A stretch of DNA of 42,539 nt from Methanobacteriota archaeon (GTDB taxonomy: Archaea > Halobacteriota > Methanosarcinia > Methanosarcinales > Methanosarcinaceae). The DNA is taken from contig JAENZL010000033.1 in the NCBI GenBank assembly GCA_016841265.1, forward strand, positions 1 to 42,539. The letters run 5' to 3'. Below are positions 7,881 through 17,306 of this stretch, one piece after another (the stretch's first letter is position 1; each line of letters begins with the position of its first letter). Position numbers and translations under genes: made by a program. The notes under the pieces were generated by a model that saw only the letters and a program-made list of their open reading frames with translations, did no database searches and was not told the DNA's origin.

Positions 7881-10800
7881 TTAATCCTCCCTCTCCGCTT
7901 TCCACAGCACGTTGATCTCGTGTTTCCCGCTGCAGGGTAGGGCCGATTCGGGGGGGCCGGAAATTTTATCAGGAGTTTCGTTTTCGGCCCTGAGATTTAT
8001 CTCAATCCCCTTCACGTAGCTGACTCCTCTACAGTCTCCCAGAAGGGAATAAAAGTCCGATGCCAGAGGAAACTGCCCGAAACCCCATCCATTTCCGTTT
8101 TTTCCTCCTTTCAGGGGGTGCAGGAATTCTTCGATCCTTGATTTCACCCTGTTTTCCACCTCATGGACAGCTCCGGGATCTGTGGTAAACAGTTCGGCTT
8201 TCACGTCCACCCAGTGGTAAACAGGGCCTGCAACCTTGAGTTTTCCGGTGTTCGGGGCTCTTTCTTTCAGATAGGCTTCGACAATTTGCGTAAGTTCGCC
8301 TGTAGGAGCAGGCCTCGGTTCAGGGAGATCGGGCACTATGACAGCTGTTACCAGCCCCGGCACACGTTCTCCTTTTTCGCTCAAACCTGAAAGTACCCTG
8401 ACTTTAGCTACTTTCCCAGAGGCTGCTCTGGCAAGGTGTATGATGTCCTCCGCACTTACCCCCCGCTCCCTGTGCTTGAATGAGGCCGGAGCCCGTGCTA
8501 GCAGTTCGTCCAGGCTCTCGGTTTCGGACCCCGCGTCGGAGGCAACCGGGTTGTACACTGCGTCGACGTATTTTAAAGCGCTGTACAGTTTCGCGATCGA
8601 ATAAGCTTCCAGGTTTCCGTTTTTCCCCCCTCCTGTACTGTAGCTGGCTTTAACGTTGTTTGCCCCAAGAGGCGGGATCATGCCCCGGGTCCCGTCCCCG
8701 AAGCGGATTTCCCCGGAAGTCCGGTCAAGCAGGTAATGCCGGCTCTTCCCGTCCGAGCCGCTGAAATCTCTCATTTCTTCCCACCTGACCCAGAACTCCG
8801 AAAACCTGCCGTTTTCGTCTTTTATCGCCTCCACATCGCGGGCTCTTTCTTTAAGCAGGGCATGTTTTTCCCCTTCCGGAAGCCAAGCTGCTTCGTTTAC
8901 CCGGACTCTGGCGTCTACCACCGGCCTGTTCAGAAGCATGAAACCCTGTCCGGCTTCTCCTGAACCGGAACCGAGAATCTCCTCTTCAACAGTCCTGGCC
9001 TGGAGAGCCCACACGCAGTTGGGGTAGAGCCCGGAAATCCGGGGAGTTCTTTTTCCTTTTATGAACAGGAGCCTGACCCAGTACAGCGGTTTTTTTGAAC
9101 CGTAGAGCTGCAAAGCCTTCATCTCTCCGGGAACGAAAAATTCCAGGACCCCACTTTTTGAAAGCCCCACGGTTTCGTCAAGGTTTTCAAGCTCTTTCCA
9201 TTCTCCTTCTTTTACCCCTGAGTTTCCATTCCCCTGAGCTGATAAGTACTCCCACCTGAACTTTCCACAATCATCAACAGAGGGTTTCTCAAGTTTGGCG
9301 AACAGGCTGAGAGGACCTTTCACGAGTTTTGAAGTGAAGCCGAAATATACTGACGGAAAGTTATAGGGAATCGCTATGAAGGGGATGAATTTGTCTTCTT
9401 CATTATATGCAAAAGTCCTGTTGTTTTCGGAAACAAGGTGTTTTGGCTCCCTCCCTTCCCTGCTGGAGTAACTGAGTTTCAGGTTCCTTATACAGGGAGG
9501 GTGGAATTCTCCGGATTTAAGGTGGAATTCTCCGGGTTTATCTTTGTCTTCATCCAAAACATACTCTTTCCCGAAATTCCCTTCAATGAGCCTTACCCGG
9601 ATCCAGTAATTTACCGTCCCGTTGACGTTTCCCGGTATCATGGGGGGTATTTCCCGGATTTTCACTTTCGTATGGACGAGCAGGGGGATTTCGTCCTTTT
9701 CTTTTTTCCCTGCTTTATCTTTTGCGTGAAAGAACCTGGCAGTTTCATTTGCTTCTTTTTCAGCTTCCGCTTCTTTTGTGTCCTTTGCCAGGAAGTTCTC
9801 CGGCTCCACGTCCGGAAGCTCTTCTCCTCCTCCTTTTCCTTTCCCGCTTTTTTCTTCCCTTCTCTCCCCGAAATCCGTGCTGAAATCCATGAATTTCTTG
9901 AGGTTGCGCCAGCTCTCCCCGCTCCAGTATTCCCACGAGAGAACAGGTTTTTCGAGAGGTAGACCCGGCCCTGTTCTCCCGGGGATAAGGTCGAAGTCCA
10001 GCCTTACTTCGCACCCCTGCCTTGAAAAGACATCCGAGCAGGCAATATAAAAAGTGTCATAGAGTGCTGGCTTGCTCCCGAAAGGCTGTATCCTTTTTAC
10101 TTCTTCTTCTTCAAGAGGGATGTCATTATAAAACAGCAGCTCAGGCCGGATCCCTTCGGCAGAAGTCTCTACCTTAAGCGAACTGAGGCTGAACTGTTCC
10201 AGCTCTGAAATCTCCGCTTCCTTTAAAAGGCAGCGGATCCACCGGCTTTTGAAGCCGTTTACTTTTCCCTTCCCGATGACTTCTTCTCCCTTTGAAATTA
10301 TCAGTTTCCCATCTGAGAACCTCACTGCCGAAAAAGGGAGCCATTCAGTGATCTTCGTTTCTTCCTCCTCTTCCTTTTCTTCTTCCTCGTTTTCGGGAGC
10401 TGCGTATTCCCATCCAAACAGGTTTTTCTCAGCCAGCTTCCTGACATCGAAAGTCCCGGAGTCCTCAAGACTGAGGGTAATTTTTCCTTTTCCGATCCCG
10501 AATAGTTCCTCGTCCCCTATGTAGAAGATATGCTCCTGCAGGTTCTTGCCGGAAAACAGGGTCGGGGGTTTAGTTCCTCCCACAGTGGAGCTGTAGTCGA
10601 TGATTTCATCACATTTCCAGTCCGCGCTGCAAACAAATTCCAGTTCGGCAGGTGTTGCTGCGATTTTTTTCTCAGTCTCGAAAAAGAGAGTATTTCCTTC
10701 CGGGTCTTCGGCCGTGGCCCGTGTCCCAGCGGGGATCATTACATTTTCCGGGGCTCCGGGGCCGGGGACAAAGCAGAGTACCGTCCTTGCGGGCCGGGCT

Positions 10801-11036
10801 GGGAGGAGGGAGAAGTTCAGCATGTCGAGGAAGGAGAGGAGGTGTTTTCGGGGGGCATCGTTCAGGTTACTGGCGATGGTTTCGGCCATGCCGGCAAAGA
10901 TCCGGGATAGGGCAGTCCCGAAATCTCCTTCGGCTCCGGGGGTCCACTCGGGGACATAAAAGGGTGCTTTTCTTCGGATTTCTTCCAGCACCATATCTGC
11001 TGTAGTTTCCCTTATCTTCGGAACTTTTCTTTCCAT
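7881..11036 (-). CDS. gpJ-like baseplate assembly protein 1 (large)
   Basis: This is the larger gpJ-like subunit, 1,051 residues. It carries FYVPEWTPGAEGDFGTALSR near the N-terminus, a central SGEIRFGDGTRGMIPPLGAN block (about residue 780), HRERGVSAEDIIHLARAASG, and a C-terminal VDVKAELFTTDPGAVHEVEN segment ending in a small wedge-like domain. Acidic and Lys/Glu-rich insertions (about residues 215-230 and 395-450) enlarge the middle. It corresponds to the Afp11-type component. The ATG at 11036 has AAAAGGAGAA upstream. A 72-base spacer separates it from the gp25 gene. The duplication into two gpJ-like genes is normal for eCIS loci. Confidence 0.88.
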   Translation of the reverse strand: MERKVPKIRETTADMVLEEIRRKAPFYVPEWTPGAEGDFGTALSRIFAGMAETIASNLNDAPRKHLLSFLDMLNFSLLPARPARTVLCFVPGPGAPENVMIPAGTRATAEDPEGNTLFFETEKKIAATPAELEFVCSADWKCDEIIDYSSTVGGTKPPTLFSGKNLQEHIFYIGDEELFGIGKGKITLSLEDSGTFDVRKLAEKNLFGWEYAAPENEEEEKEEEEETKITEWLPFSAVRFSDGKLIISKGEEVIGKGKVNGFKSRWIRCLLKEAEISELEQFSLSSLKVETSAEGIRPELLFYNDIPLEEEEVKRIQPFGSKPALYDTFYIACSDVFSRQGCEVRLDFDLIPGRTGPGLPLEKPVLSWEYWSGESWRNLKKFMDFSTDFGERREEKSGKGKGGGEELPDVEPENFLAKDTKEAEAEKEANETARFFHAKDKAGKKEKDEIPLLVHTKVKIREIPPMIPGNVNGTVNYWIRVRLIEGNFGKEYVLDEDKDKPGEFHLKSGEFHPPCIRNLKLSYSSREGREPKHLVSENNRTFAYNEEDKFIPFIAIPYNFPSVYFGFTSKLVKGPLSLFAKLEKPSVDDCGKFRWEYLSAQGNGNSGVKEGEWKELENLDETVGLSKSGVLEFFVPGEMKALQLYGSKKPLYWVRLLFIKGKRTPRISGLYPNCVWALQARTVEEEILGSGSGEAGQGFMLLNRPVVDARVRVNEAAWLPEGEKHALLKERARDVEAIKDENGRFSEFWVRWEEMRDFSGSDGKSRHYLLDRTSGEIRFGDGTRGMIPPLGANNVKASYSTGGGKNGNLEAYSIAKLYSALKYVDAVYNPVASDAGSETESLDELLARAPASFKHRERGVSAEDIIHLARAASGKVAKVRVLSGLSEKGERVPGLVTAVIVPDLPEPRPAPTGELTQIVEAYLKERAPNTGKLKVAGPVYHWVDVKAELFTTDPGAVHEVENRVKSRIEEFLHPLKGGKNGNGWGFGQFPLASDFYSLLGDCRGVSYVKGIEINLRAENETPDKISGPPESALPCSGKHEINVLWKAERED

Positions 11037-11108
11037 CGTGGTTCTCCTTTTTCCTTCACTGCTGAAAGGGCTGAATCCAGCCTGTGCGATCAGACCCGGG
11101 TCATCCGG

Positions 11109-11504
11109 TCAGGCTCCTTCTTTCAGGTAAAACGGATAGACAAGGTTGACCTGGGTATTGCTCCTCCGTACCTTGTAGTCGACGCTTATCAGAAGTTTCC
11201 CTTCCAGGGCTTTTTCTGTGAGGGTTTTTATTTCATTCACCTCAATGCGGGGTTCCCAGTTCACCAGGGCTTCGTATACGGCATTTTCGATCATCTGGAG
11301 CGTTAGCGTGTCCATCGTCCCGTAGGCATAATCATGTATGGAGCAGCCGAATTCCGGGCGCATCAAGCGTTCGCCTTTTGCGGTACCCAGGATAATCAGG
11401 ATAGATTCCCGGATGTTTTCGTCGTAGCTGGAGCTTGAAATACTCCCGTCAGCTTCCACAGTTACCGGATACTTCCAGCCGGTCCCGAGAAATTCCCTTT
11501 TCAT
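11109..11504 (-). CDS. gp25/GpW-like baseplate wedge protein
   Basis: This protein has about 131 residues. The motif ENIRESILIILGTAKGERLM followed by RPEFGCSIHDYAYG is the hallmark of the gp25/GpW baseplate lysozyme-like family (Afp9-like), whose members start sheath assembly on the baseplate. The C-terminal half (VNWEPRIEVNEI) also fits. The frame allows GTG at 11507 or ATG at 11504; the ATG is preferred. It follows the PAAR gene with a spacer of about six bases. Confidence 0.92.
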   Translation of the reverse strand: MKREFLGTGWKYPVTVEADGSISSSSYDENIRESILIILGTAKGERLMRPEFGCSIHDYAYGTMDTLTLQMIENAVYEALVNWEPRIEVNEIKTLTEKALEGKLLISVDYKVRRSNTQVNLVYPFYLKEGA

Positions 11505-11510
11505 CACTCT

Positions 11511-11903
11511 TCACCCGATAGATACCGTGCCTGTTGCGATTATTTTCCCTACCGGCAGGTCCGAAGGGTCGTTGCAGGTCATGGCCGTATCCCCGTTCCT
11601 TGCCGCCATTTTCCCGTTTATTTTCACGGTCGGACTCCCTATCATGATCGTGGCCTTATCTAAAGGCTGCTTCTGGAACTGCCCGCCCTGGGGGATATGG
11701 GGAGGCAGGTTCGTTGCCGTGGAATTAGCGGTCGCTGCTGGCATCCCCATGATCTTCACGTTCTGGCTGAGGCTGCCGTCTATGGTCCCGTTGAACGGGT
11801 GGGGAAGCGGGGTAGGGATCTGTCCCGTGGGAGAAGGGATCATGACGATATGGATATCAGTTGCAACGATTTTGTCCCCCTGTTTGGCTGCTGGCATTCC
11901 CAT
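11511..11903 (-). CDS. PAAR-like spike tip protein
   Basis: The 130-residue protein has repeated glycine-rich strands of PAAR type: MGMPAAKQGDKIVATD at the N-terminus, VKIMGMPAATANST in the middle, and a final ATIMIGSPTVKINGKMAARN. It should cap the central spike and sharpen the particle tip (Afp10-like). No C-terminal toxin extension is present. The ATG follows AGGAG. It sits between the spike and gp25 genes, the usual order. Confidence 0.9.
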   Translation of the reverse strand: MGMPAAKQGDKIVATDIHIVMIPSPTGQIPTPLPHPFNGTIDGSLSQNVKIMGMPAATANSTATNLPPHIPQGGQFQKQPLDKATIMIGSPTVKINGKMAARNGDTAMTCNDPSDLPVGKIIATGTVSIG

Positions 11904-11979
11904 TTTTCTAACTCCTGCTTTTTTTGATTCACTTCTGGATTTATTGTGACTTATTTGGTTTTTTGAGCTTGGTTGACGT

Positions 11980-12618
11980 TCAATTGATGTTCACCATTGA
12001 GCCTTTGATGTTCGTGATGCCTGAGGCCTTCAGATCCATCCCGGCGGAAGCTTCGATTTTTGCCGAGCTTGAAGATTTTATTTCAATTTCTTTGGCTTTG
12101 ATGGAAACTTTCCCTTTAGACGCAGAGAGCTCGATATCTCCTTCGCACTCCATTGAAATTTTGTTCCTGGAGGAATCAATGCAAATTTTATTTTTCTTGC
12201 TCTTGTCTATGATCTCAATTTTTTCTTTTCCTTCCGTGTCATCGATTTTTATGGTGTGCCCGCTCCGGGATTTGATCATCTTGATGTTATTTTTCCCATC
12301 ACTGTTTTTTTCCGGAGGCTTGTCCTTTCCGTTCCAGAGGGCCCCGATTACGTAAGGGTAGTTTATGTTCCCCTGCTCGAACACCACAAGGACCTCGTCG
12401 TCCACTTCCGGGTAAAAGACCATTCCCCGGTCTTTTCCCCCCATAAGGGTGGCAAGCCTTGCCCAGGCTTCCCCGGCTTCATCTCCCATCCAGGGAAATT
12501 TTATCTTGACCCTGCCCTGTTCCTCCGTGTCCTTATTATCGGTTACAAGAGCCACTACAACTCCAAAGATGCGCGAGCTGCCGCCTCCGCCGAGGTTGAG
12601 GATTTCCCCCAGGCCCAT
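11980..12618 (-). CDS. gpV/VgrG-like spike protein (C-terminal half of an Afp8 equivalent)
   Basis: This protein has about 212 residues. The OB-fold region (EQGRVKIKFPWMGDEAGEAW, DDEVLVVFEQGNINYPYVIG) is that of gpV/VgrG proteins and is followed by a beta-helix-like needle of short repeats (IELSASKGKVSIKAKEIEIK). In Afp/PVC the hub and spike are one protein; here they are two genes. A GTG start at 12627 is possible, but the ATG at 12618 is preferred: it overlaps the previous stop as TGATG and has AGGGGG at good spacing. Confidence 0.9.
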   Translation of the reverse strand: MGLGEILNLGGGGSSRIFGVVVALVTDNKDTEEQGRVKIKFPWMGDEAGEAWARLATLMGGKDRGMVFYPEVDDEVLVVFEQGNINYPYVIGALWNGKDKPPEKNSDGKNNIKMIKSRSGHTIKIDDTEGKEKIEIIDKSKKNKICIDSSRNKISMECEGDIELSASKGKVSIKAKEIEIKSSSSAKIEASAGMDLKASGITNIKGSMVNIN

Positions 12619-13691
12619 CAAAGACACCCCCTGAGGCCGAGGGTTGTGGTGTACCCGTTTGTCCCGACCGTATGGGTTGCCTGTTCTATATAGTATACGC
12701 CGCTGAAGCTTTCTCCCATCTCTTCGACGTTTACTGTCATCCCGGGGCGCAGTTCCGGGTTTCCCTCACATTCCAGCCCGGCTTCGATGAAGCCCTGGTT
12801 TCTCCTCTTCAATTCGACAACAGCCACATTTTTTGCCTCCTCCGCACTGCGTAAGACTCTGTCTCCCAGGGTCAGCTTAACGTCTTTGAATTTTTTAGCG
12901 GCAGTTGCAAACTCCTTGATTCCTACTCCGCTTTTGATATCGTCAAGGGTAGCCTTCCCTGAGATCATTTCTTTCTTCTTCACATCCCAGGAGTTCACTG
13001 TAAGCTCGCTTAGCACAGCCGCAGTGCTCATCGTGGGAGAGAAGCTGAAGATATCGTCCTTTTTAAATGTGATTTTTCCTTTTGCGGTATCCTTCGGTTT
13101 GCGGAAATAGAGGAACTCTTCCTGGACAAAGGACTCAAACCCTATTTCTCCTGACATTTTTTTCAAAAAAGCAAAGTCGCTTTCTCCCGGATACCTTATG
13201 ATGTTTTCATAAGTAAGCGTGCTTTTTTCGATCTTGTCGGTTTTCAACTTGCTGTTTCCTGCAAGCTCGGTTACGATATCCGAATATTTCTTGTTGTTAT
13301 ATATGACTCCGGCAGTGTCCTTTTTCTTCAGGTCGTATCCCAGGTCGTATCCCCTCAGTTCCAGAGTAGTCCCGCTTTCGTCTCCCTCCTGTATCCCGAT
13401 GGATCTGATCCGGCCGATAAACGAGAGGGTCTTATTGTCGGAGTCAGAAACAAAACCTATAGTAATTTTTACCTTGTTTCCGGGCTGGATTCCGGTTTCT
13501 TCAGACCACCTGGGGTTTTGCGTCTCCTGGTCCACGGCATCGTTGAGGGAAATCCTGAACATGCCCGGCTCTTCGAGGTCCTCTTCTATTTCCAGGTAGG
13601 TCACGTCTTCGTCCGGGAGCTTTTCGCTCTTGTCCACCAGCTCGACTTCAATGGAAGGAATATCCGGGGCTGAATCTTCGCCTTCTGCCAT
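12618..13691 (-). CDS. gpD-like hub protein (N-terminal half of an Afp8 equivalent)
   Basis: The 357-residue protein resembles phage late control D/VgrG hub domains: PRWSEETGIQPGNKVKITIG, then ENIIRYPGESDFAFLKKMSG (about residue 165), and a C-terminal GNPELRPGMTVNVEEMGESF with YYIEQATHTVG. It should form the trimeric hub between tube and spike. The stop overlaps the ATG of the gpV-like gene by one base, which suggests coupled synthesis of both halves. It is six bases downstream of the LysM gene. Confidence 0.9.
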   Translation of the reverse strand: MAEGEDSAPDIPSIEVELVDKSEKLPDEDVTYLEIEEDLEEPGMFRISLNDAVDQETQNPRWSEETGIQPGNKVKITIGFVSDSDNKTLSFIGRIRSIGIQEGDESGTTLELRGYDLGYDLKKKDTAGVIYNNKKYSDIVTELAGNSKLKTDKIEKSTLTYENIIRYPGESDFAFLKKMSGEIGFESFVQEEFLYFRKPKDTAKGKITFKKDDIFSFSPTMSTAAVLSELTVNSWDVKKKEMISGKATLDDIKSGVGIKEFATAAKKFKDVKLTLGDRVLRSAEEAKNVAVVELKRRNQGFIEAGLECEGNPELRPGMTVNVEEMGESFSGVYYIEQATHTVGTNGYTTTLGLRGCL

Positions 13692-13697
13692 GTTCTC

Positions 13698-14342
13698 TCA
13701 CTCCAGCGGCGGAATAATCAGTTCGGTGCCGGGTTCAAGAAACCGCGGGTTCTTGATTCCATTTCGATCGGCAATAGGTCTCCAGAGGGCAGCGTTTCCG
13801 TAGGCCCTGCTGGCAATCAACCAGAGGCTGTCCCCCCGCTGTGTGACGCGGACTTTGGTTTTGTCGGGGGACTGGAGAGTTTTTTCACGCTCATTAAGTT
13901 CCATTTTAAATTCTTTGAGCTTTAAGGTGAGCCTGGCTCTGACAGGGGTCCCGTCCGGGAGGAACATGGTAAACTTTTTAGAAACACTTTCCAGCACGCA
14001 GATGAAAGGTTCCCGCTTTTCCATGCCCCAGATGAATTTTAACGGAGGAGGGGTATGGAGTTCGGTGTCTAGTTTCATGAGGTCCGATACCCTGTCCGTA
14101 TAGTCTCTCACATCCGTCCTGTACTCGTATGTATCATAAAAAAGCTCGATTGAAAGGCTGCCGGCATTACCCCCGGTGTACTGGTGGTAAGGGGCTTCAA
14201 GCCCGGGTTTTTTGACTTCTGAGTACGAGACGCTCTTTTCCAGGCTGTATTCGGTAGGATAGTAGAGGATCTCTATCTTTGTGCCTTTCTTATTTCCTTT
14301 CAGGATCTCGATGAACCCGGTTTTTGTCGCAAGTCCTGTCAG
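13698..14342 (-). CDS. LysM-domain hub adaptor (Afp7-like), probable CTG start
   Basis: The protein has about 214 residues. Its N-terminal half carries the CIS tube-adaptor signature (KIEILYYPTEYSLEKSVSYS, then SLSIELFYDTYEYRTDV), and its C-terminus is a LysM domain (VTQRGDSLWLIASRAYGNAA ... FLEPGTELIIPPLE). It connects the inner tube to the hub. The frame has a GTG at 14111, but that would remove the conserved N-terminal half. In-frame coding continues up to a CTG at 14342, preceded by AAGGAGGGG, and there is no ATG, GTG or TTG between the upstream in-frame stop and the conserved part. The CTG overlaps the stop of the upstream gene as CTGA. Confidence 0.85.
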   Translation of the reverse strand: MTGLATKTGFIEILKGNKKGTKIEILYYPTEYSLEKSVSYSEVKKPGLEAPYHQYTGGNAGSLSIELFYDTYEYRTDVRDYTDRVSDLMKLDTELHTPPPLKFIWGMEKREPFICVLESVSKKFTMFLPDGTPVRARLTLKLKEFKMELNEREKTLQSPDKTKVRVTQRGDSLWLIASRAYGNAALWRPIADRNGIKNPRFLEPGTELIIPPLE

Positions 14343-17257
14343 AAGATTCCCCTCCTTTCAACTTCGATTTTCATTCTGCGTTCTATCATCCGCATAATCT
14401 TTTCTGACATGTGTTCAACATCCGTAACCTGCCCGGATTTTCCCGCCGCCTGCGGCAAATGAGATTCAAAGTGGTCAGCTACGACTGCCTTCGTTTCGAA
14501 AACAACTTTCTTAATTTGTTTTACTTCCTCTATCAGGGTTTCCGCTTTCCCATAGACAAGTTCCTGTCTGCCGGTTTTGTGAATACTTCCTCCTGCGTGC
14601 ATCAGTTCGGACCTTTCTTTCCCGGAAGCCCCAAAGCCGGCAGTCCTGGAAAACGTGAAGTTGGTACTCCCTTGCCAGGGATACGGGTGAGCTTTTGCTG
14701 TATTTCCGGAGCTCGGGAGACCCTTAAATCTGAATAACAGTCCTGTGGAAATTACCTTCCTTCCCTCTGATATTTTCTGTGTTGTGGGGGAAGAAAGCAA
14801 TCCTGTACATACCGTTTCCACTAAGCTTTTAGGCCTAGCCGAAAGGATTAGGCCGGAAGAAATTTGCTTCAGTTTCCGGATTCCCAGGTAAGTGTCCATG
14901 TTTTTGATTTTCCAAAGGCCTCCGGAGACGGCTTTTTGTCCGGAAGGCGTGTGGTTCTTCCCTGATTGCAAAGGAACTGAAGAGTTGAAGGGTATGCTTG
15001 AGGAGAGTCTGCTTGCCTGAACCGGGTTATGTGGCTTGATTAAAGTTATGAAGTGTGAAGGTGTTGCTGTTGTATTCGTCCCCGAAGGAGAATATAAGGT
15101 CCTGAAATGTTCCAAAAAGCCGGTATCAGGGAGGGGTGTGGAAGTTCCCGTTCTCGGGAAGGAAAGTGATAGACCGGAAAGTGCCAGACCGGTCATTTTT
15201 TCTGAAAGATAATTATTTAAAAGTTTGAGGGGATGCTTTGCTGTCCTCTGAGTATAATTGTATATTACCGGGTAATTAATCGTAGCTGCCTTCAGGTCGT
15301 GTGTCCTGACTGCAGAATAGTTAAAGGGATAGTTTGCAGTGTAATTGAATGCCATAGCTGCAGGGTAGCTATGTGTATGGGTTTCCACATAATTGAATGC
15401 CCTGACAACCGGATGCATAGGTGTGTAAATTGATGTAATAGGGTGTGTGTGGTTTCCCGGAGGGTTAAATGAATATGTTTCCTTCCTGCCGGACGTCGGG
15501 GCTGCAGTTTTATTGGGTGTGAAACTCTCCTTACTGCCGGGAAGCGGGTTTTCGGGGTGTTTAAGTGTGTAAGCAGTTGTGGTCAGGGGTTTCAGGAAAG
15601 CAGGCTGCTTAAGTTGGACCTGCAGCCGGGTTATCCGGACAGGATACTGTTGTTCTCTTTTCAGACCTTTTTGATTATGGGCCGTATAATGATCAGCTGT
15701 CGGATAATTGTTTGCCTGATAATTGTTTGCCTGATAATTGTTTGCCTGATAATTGTTTGCCTGATAATTGTTTGCCTGATTATCGGTTTCACGAGTAACT
15801 TTGCTGGCGGGTTTCCGGACTGCGGGGTGTATAAGTGTATAGGAAAATGTACAGGTTTTCGCATAATCGGGTGCCTGACCGGTCGGGTTCAGGTGTGCAT
15901 AAGTTCCCTTAATGCCTGTTGCATTGACCTTTGAGTAGTTAAGTGTGTATTCTTCTGTCAGGTTAGGTTCCCGGGCCACGGGGTTATTGAATATCCGGGC
16001 TGTCGTACCTACGGGTACCTGGACTACTGGTTGTTCAGTTGGATAAGTTGCTGTACCATTGTACGCCAAAAGCACCGGTATTTTAGGGAAGTAGGACGTG
16101 TCCCGGCCTTCAAGCATTGCTTTACTCCCGGATATCAGGGTTGTCTGCAGCTTAAATGTGTTCTGGAGCCAGTTCTGCCGGGGAGAGGCCTGTCGGTGGG
16201 AAGCCTGTCGGGAAGGGTATTTTTTATCTCGTGCAATGTCTGCAGGAGAATTAATTGTGTATGTGCCGATTGTGTAAGTCGACTTATTGCTGGCTAACAG
16301 GCTTTCCAGGCCATTGAATACATGAATTAGTGCCCTGTTTGCTGCCTTAATTGCCGGAAAATCTCCGCCGAATAAGAAGTTCCGGCCTGAAAGGTTCAGC
16401 TCGTCGAGCTTTCTAAGGGCTTCATTGTGGATTTTCCGGGAAAGGCCGCTTTCTGCAAGGATCGTAAGCGGGGACTGAACCGGGGAATCGGTGTCAGGAT
16501 GAGTTTTTTGGGAGATAATTACAGGAACTGCGGGCGGGTTTGAATATATGAAGAATGGCCTGTTCCCACTCGAAAAAAAGTTCTTGCAATTCCACGGATT
16601 TTGAATTTTGTTTCCCTTTTCGGATATGGATGCCCTGCTGTTTTTTCCAGAGAAGGTAAGCTTGAGGGATGTGAAGTTTGTATATGTGGGGTTTGCAGGG
16701 GCAGGGTTATGGGTTGTTGATTCAGGGTTGATGAGCTTATGAATTGTAAGGTTACGGGTTGTTGATTCAGGGTTGATGAACTTATGAATTGTAAGGTTAT
16801 GGGTTGTTAATTCAGGGCTGATGAGTTTAAGAAGTGTAAGGTTATGGGTTGTTAATTCAGATTTGATTAGTTTGAGGAATGTAGGGTTATAGGTAGTCAA
16901 TTCGGGGTTGATGAGCTGAGGTGTTAGATTTTCAGGTTCAAGACTGCCTGGTTCAAGCTTACAGGATGTTGGTTTTTCATGTGTAAGGTCAGGTTTTTTC
17001 AAATCAGGGTAGCTGAGTTTGAAAGGAATGACTGGATTTCCCTGCTGTTTTTCTTTCGGGGAGCTTAAGAGATAATTTTTCCAGAATAAGGTATTGTGAA
17101 AATTTAAATTGATGCGGACGGAAATATGTCTTTTTACGGAGCTTGATGATTTGCCGTTTTGCCTGAAAAACAGGTTGGAAAAATATGATTTCCTGATTTT
17201 TCTGCCGTATTTTTTCAGTATTTTTTCATGAAATTTTGGGTTGTGAAAGGAAATCAT
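14339..17257 (-). CDS. Large repeat-rich eCIS structural protein, tape-measure candidate
   Basis: The 972-residue protein is rich in Asn, Thr, Pro and Ser. Five degenerate 15-residue repeats (LTIHKLINPESTTHN type) lie at about residues 110-185, and five or six copies of QANNY at about 490-518. The last 60 residues are different: a coiled-coil-like segment and a basic end (SEKIMRMIERRMKIEVERRG) similar to C-termini I associate with eCIS proteins in other phyla. It lies between the tube 2 and LysM genes and is co-translated with the latter. No other gene in the cluster is a good tape-measure (Afp14-like) candidate, so it may set particle length; this is an inference. A surface or glycosylated decoration protein is an alternative. 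Confidence 0.6.
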   Translation of the reverse strand: MISFHNPKFHEKILKKYGRKIRKSYFSNLFFRQNGKSSSSVKRHISVRINLNFHNTLFWKNYLLSSPKEKQQGNPVIPFKLSYPDLKKPDLTHEKPTSCKLEPGSLEPENLTPQLINPELTTYNPTFLKLIKSELTTHNLTLLKLISPELTTHNLTIHKFINPESTTRNLTIHKLINPESTTHNPAPANPTYTNFTSLKLTFSGKNSRASISEKGNKIQNPWNCKNFFSSGNRPFFIYSNPPAVPVIISQKTHPDTDSPVQSPLTILAESGLSRKIHNEALRKLDELNLSGRNFLFGGDFPAIKAANRALIHVFNGLESLLASNKSTYTIGTYTINSPADIARDKKYPSRQASHRQASPRQNWLQNTFKLQTTLISGSKAMLEGRDTSYFPKIPVLLAYNGTATYPTEQPVVQVPVGTTARIFNNPVAREPNLTEEYTLNYSKVNATGIKGTYAHLNPTGQAPDYAKTCTFSYTLIHPAVRKPASKVTRETDNQANNYQANNYQANNYQANNYQANNYPTADHYTAHNQKGLKREQQYPVRITRLQVQLKQPAFLKPLTTTAYTLKHPENPLPGSKESFTPNKTAAPTSGRKETYSFNPPGNHTHPITSIYTPMHPVVRAFNYVETHTHSYPAAMAFNYTANYPFNYSAVRTHDLKAATINYPVIYNYTQRTAKHPLKLLNNYLSEKMTGLALSGLSLSFPRTGTSTPLPDTGFLEHFRTLYSPSGTNTTATPSHFITLIKPHNPVQASRLSSSIPFNSSVPLQSGKNHTPSGQKAVSGGLWKIKNMDTYLGIRKLKQISSGLILSARPKSLVETVCTGLLSSPTTQKISEGRKVISTGLLFRFKGLPSSGNTAKAHPYPWQGSTNFTFSRTAGFGASGKERSELMHAGGSIHKTGRQELVYGKAETLIEEVKQIKKVVFETKAVVADHFESHLPQAAGKSGQVTDVEHMSEKIMRMIERRMKIEVERRGIF
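15703..15785 (-). repeat. 15-bp tandem repeat encoding QANNY
   Basis: About five copies of a 15-base unit (TAATTGTTTGCCTGA as written on the plus strand) are nearly identical. They encode the pentapeptide QANNY inside the large repeat-rich protein. The low divergence implies recent slippage, and copy number may vary between strains. Confidence 0.9.
16700..16925 (-). repeat. 45-bp degenerate tandem repeat
   Basis: About five copies of a 45-base unit, each encoding 15 residues (LTIHKLINPESTTHN and variants). They diverge more than the QANNY repeats. The unit keeps the reading frame, so selection for the protein product is likely. Confidence 0.85.
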
Positions 17258-17306
17258 ACGGCTTCACCTGTTTTCTGCCATTTTTCGGACTTCATCGGGA
17301 TTGTTC

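Noticed and set aside
15703-15785. CRISPR or regulatory repeat
   Set aside because: The 15-base units keep the reading frame and encode QANNY inside a protein.
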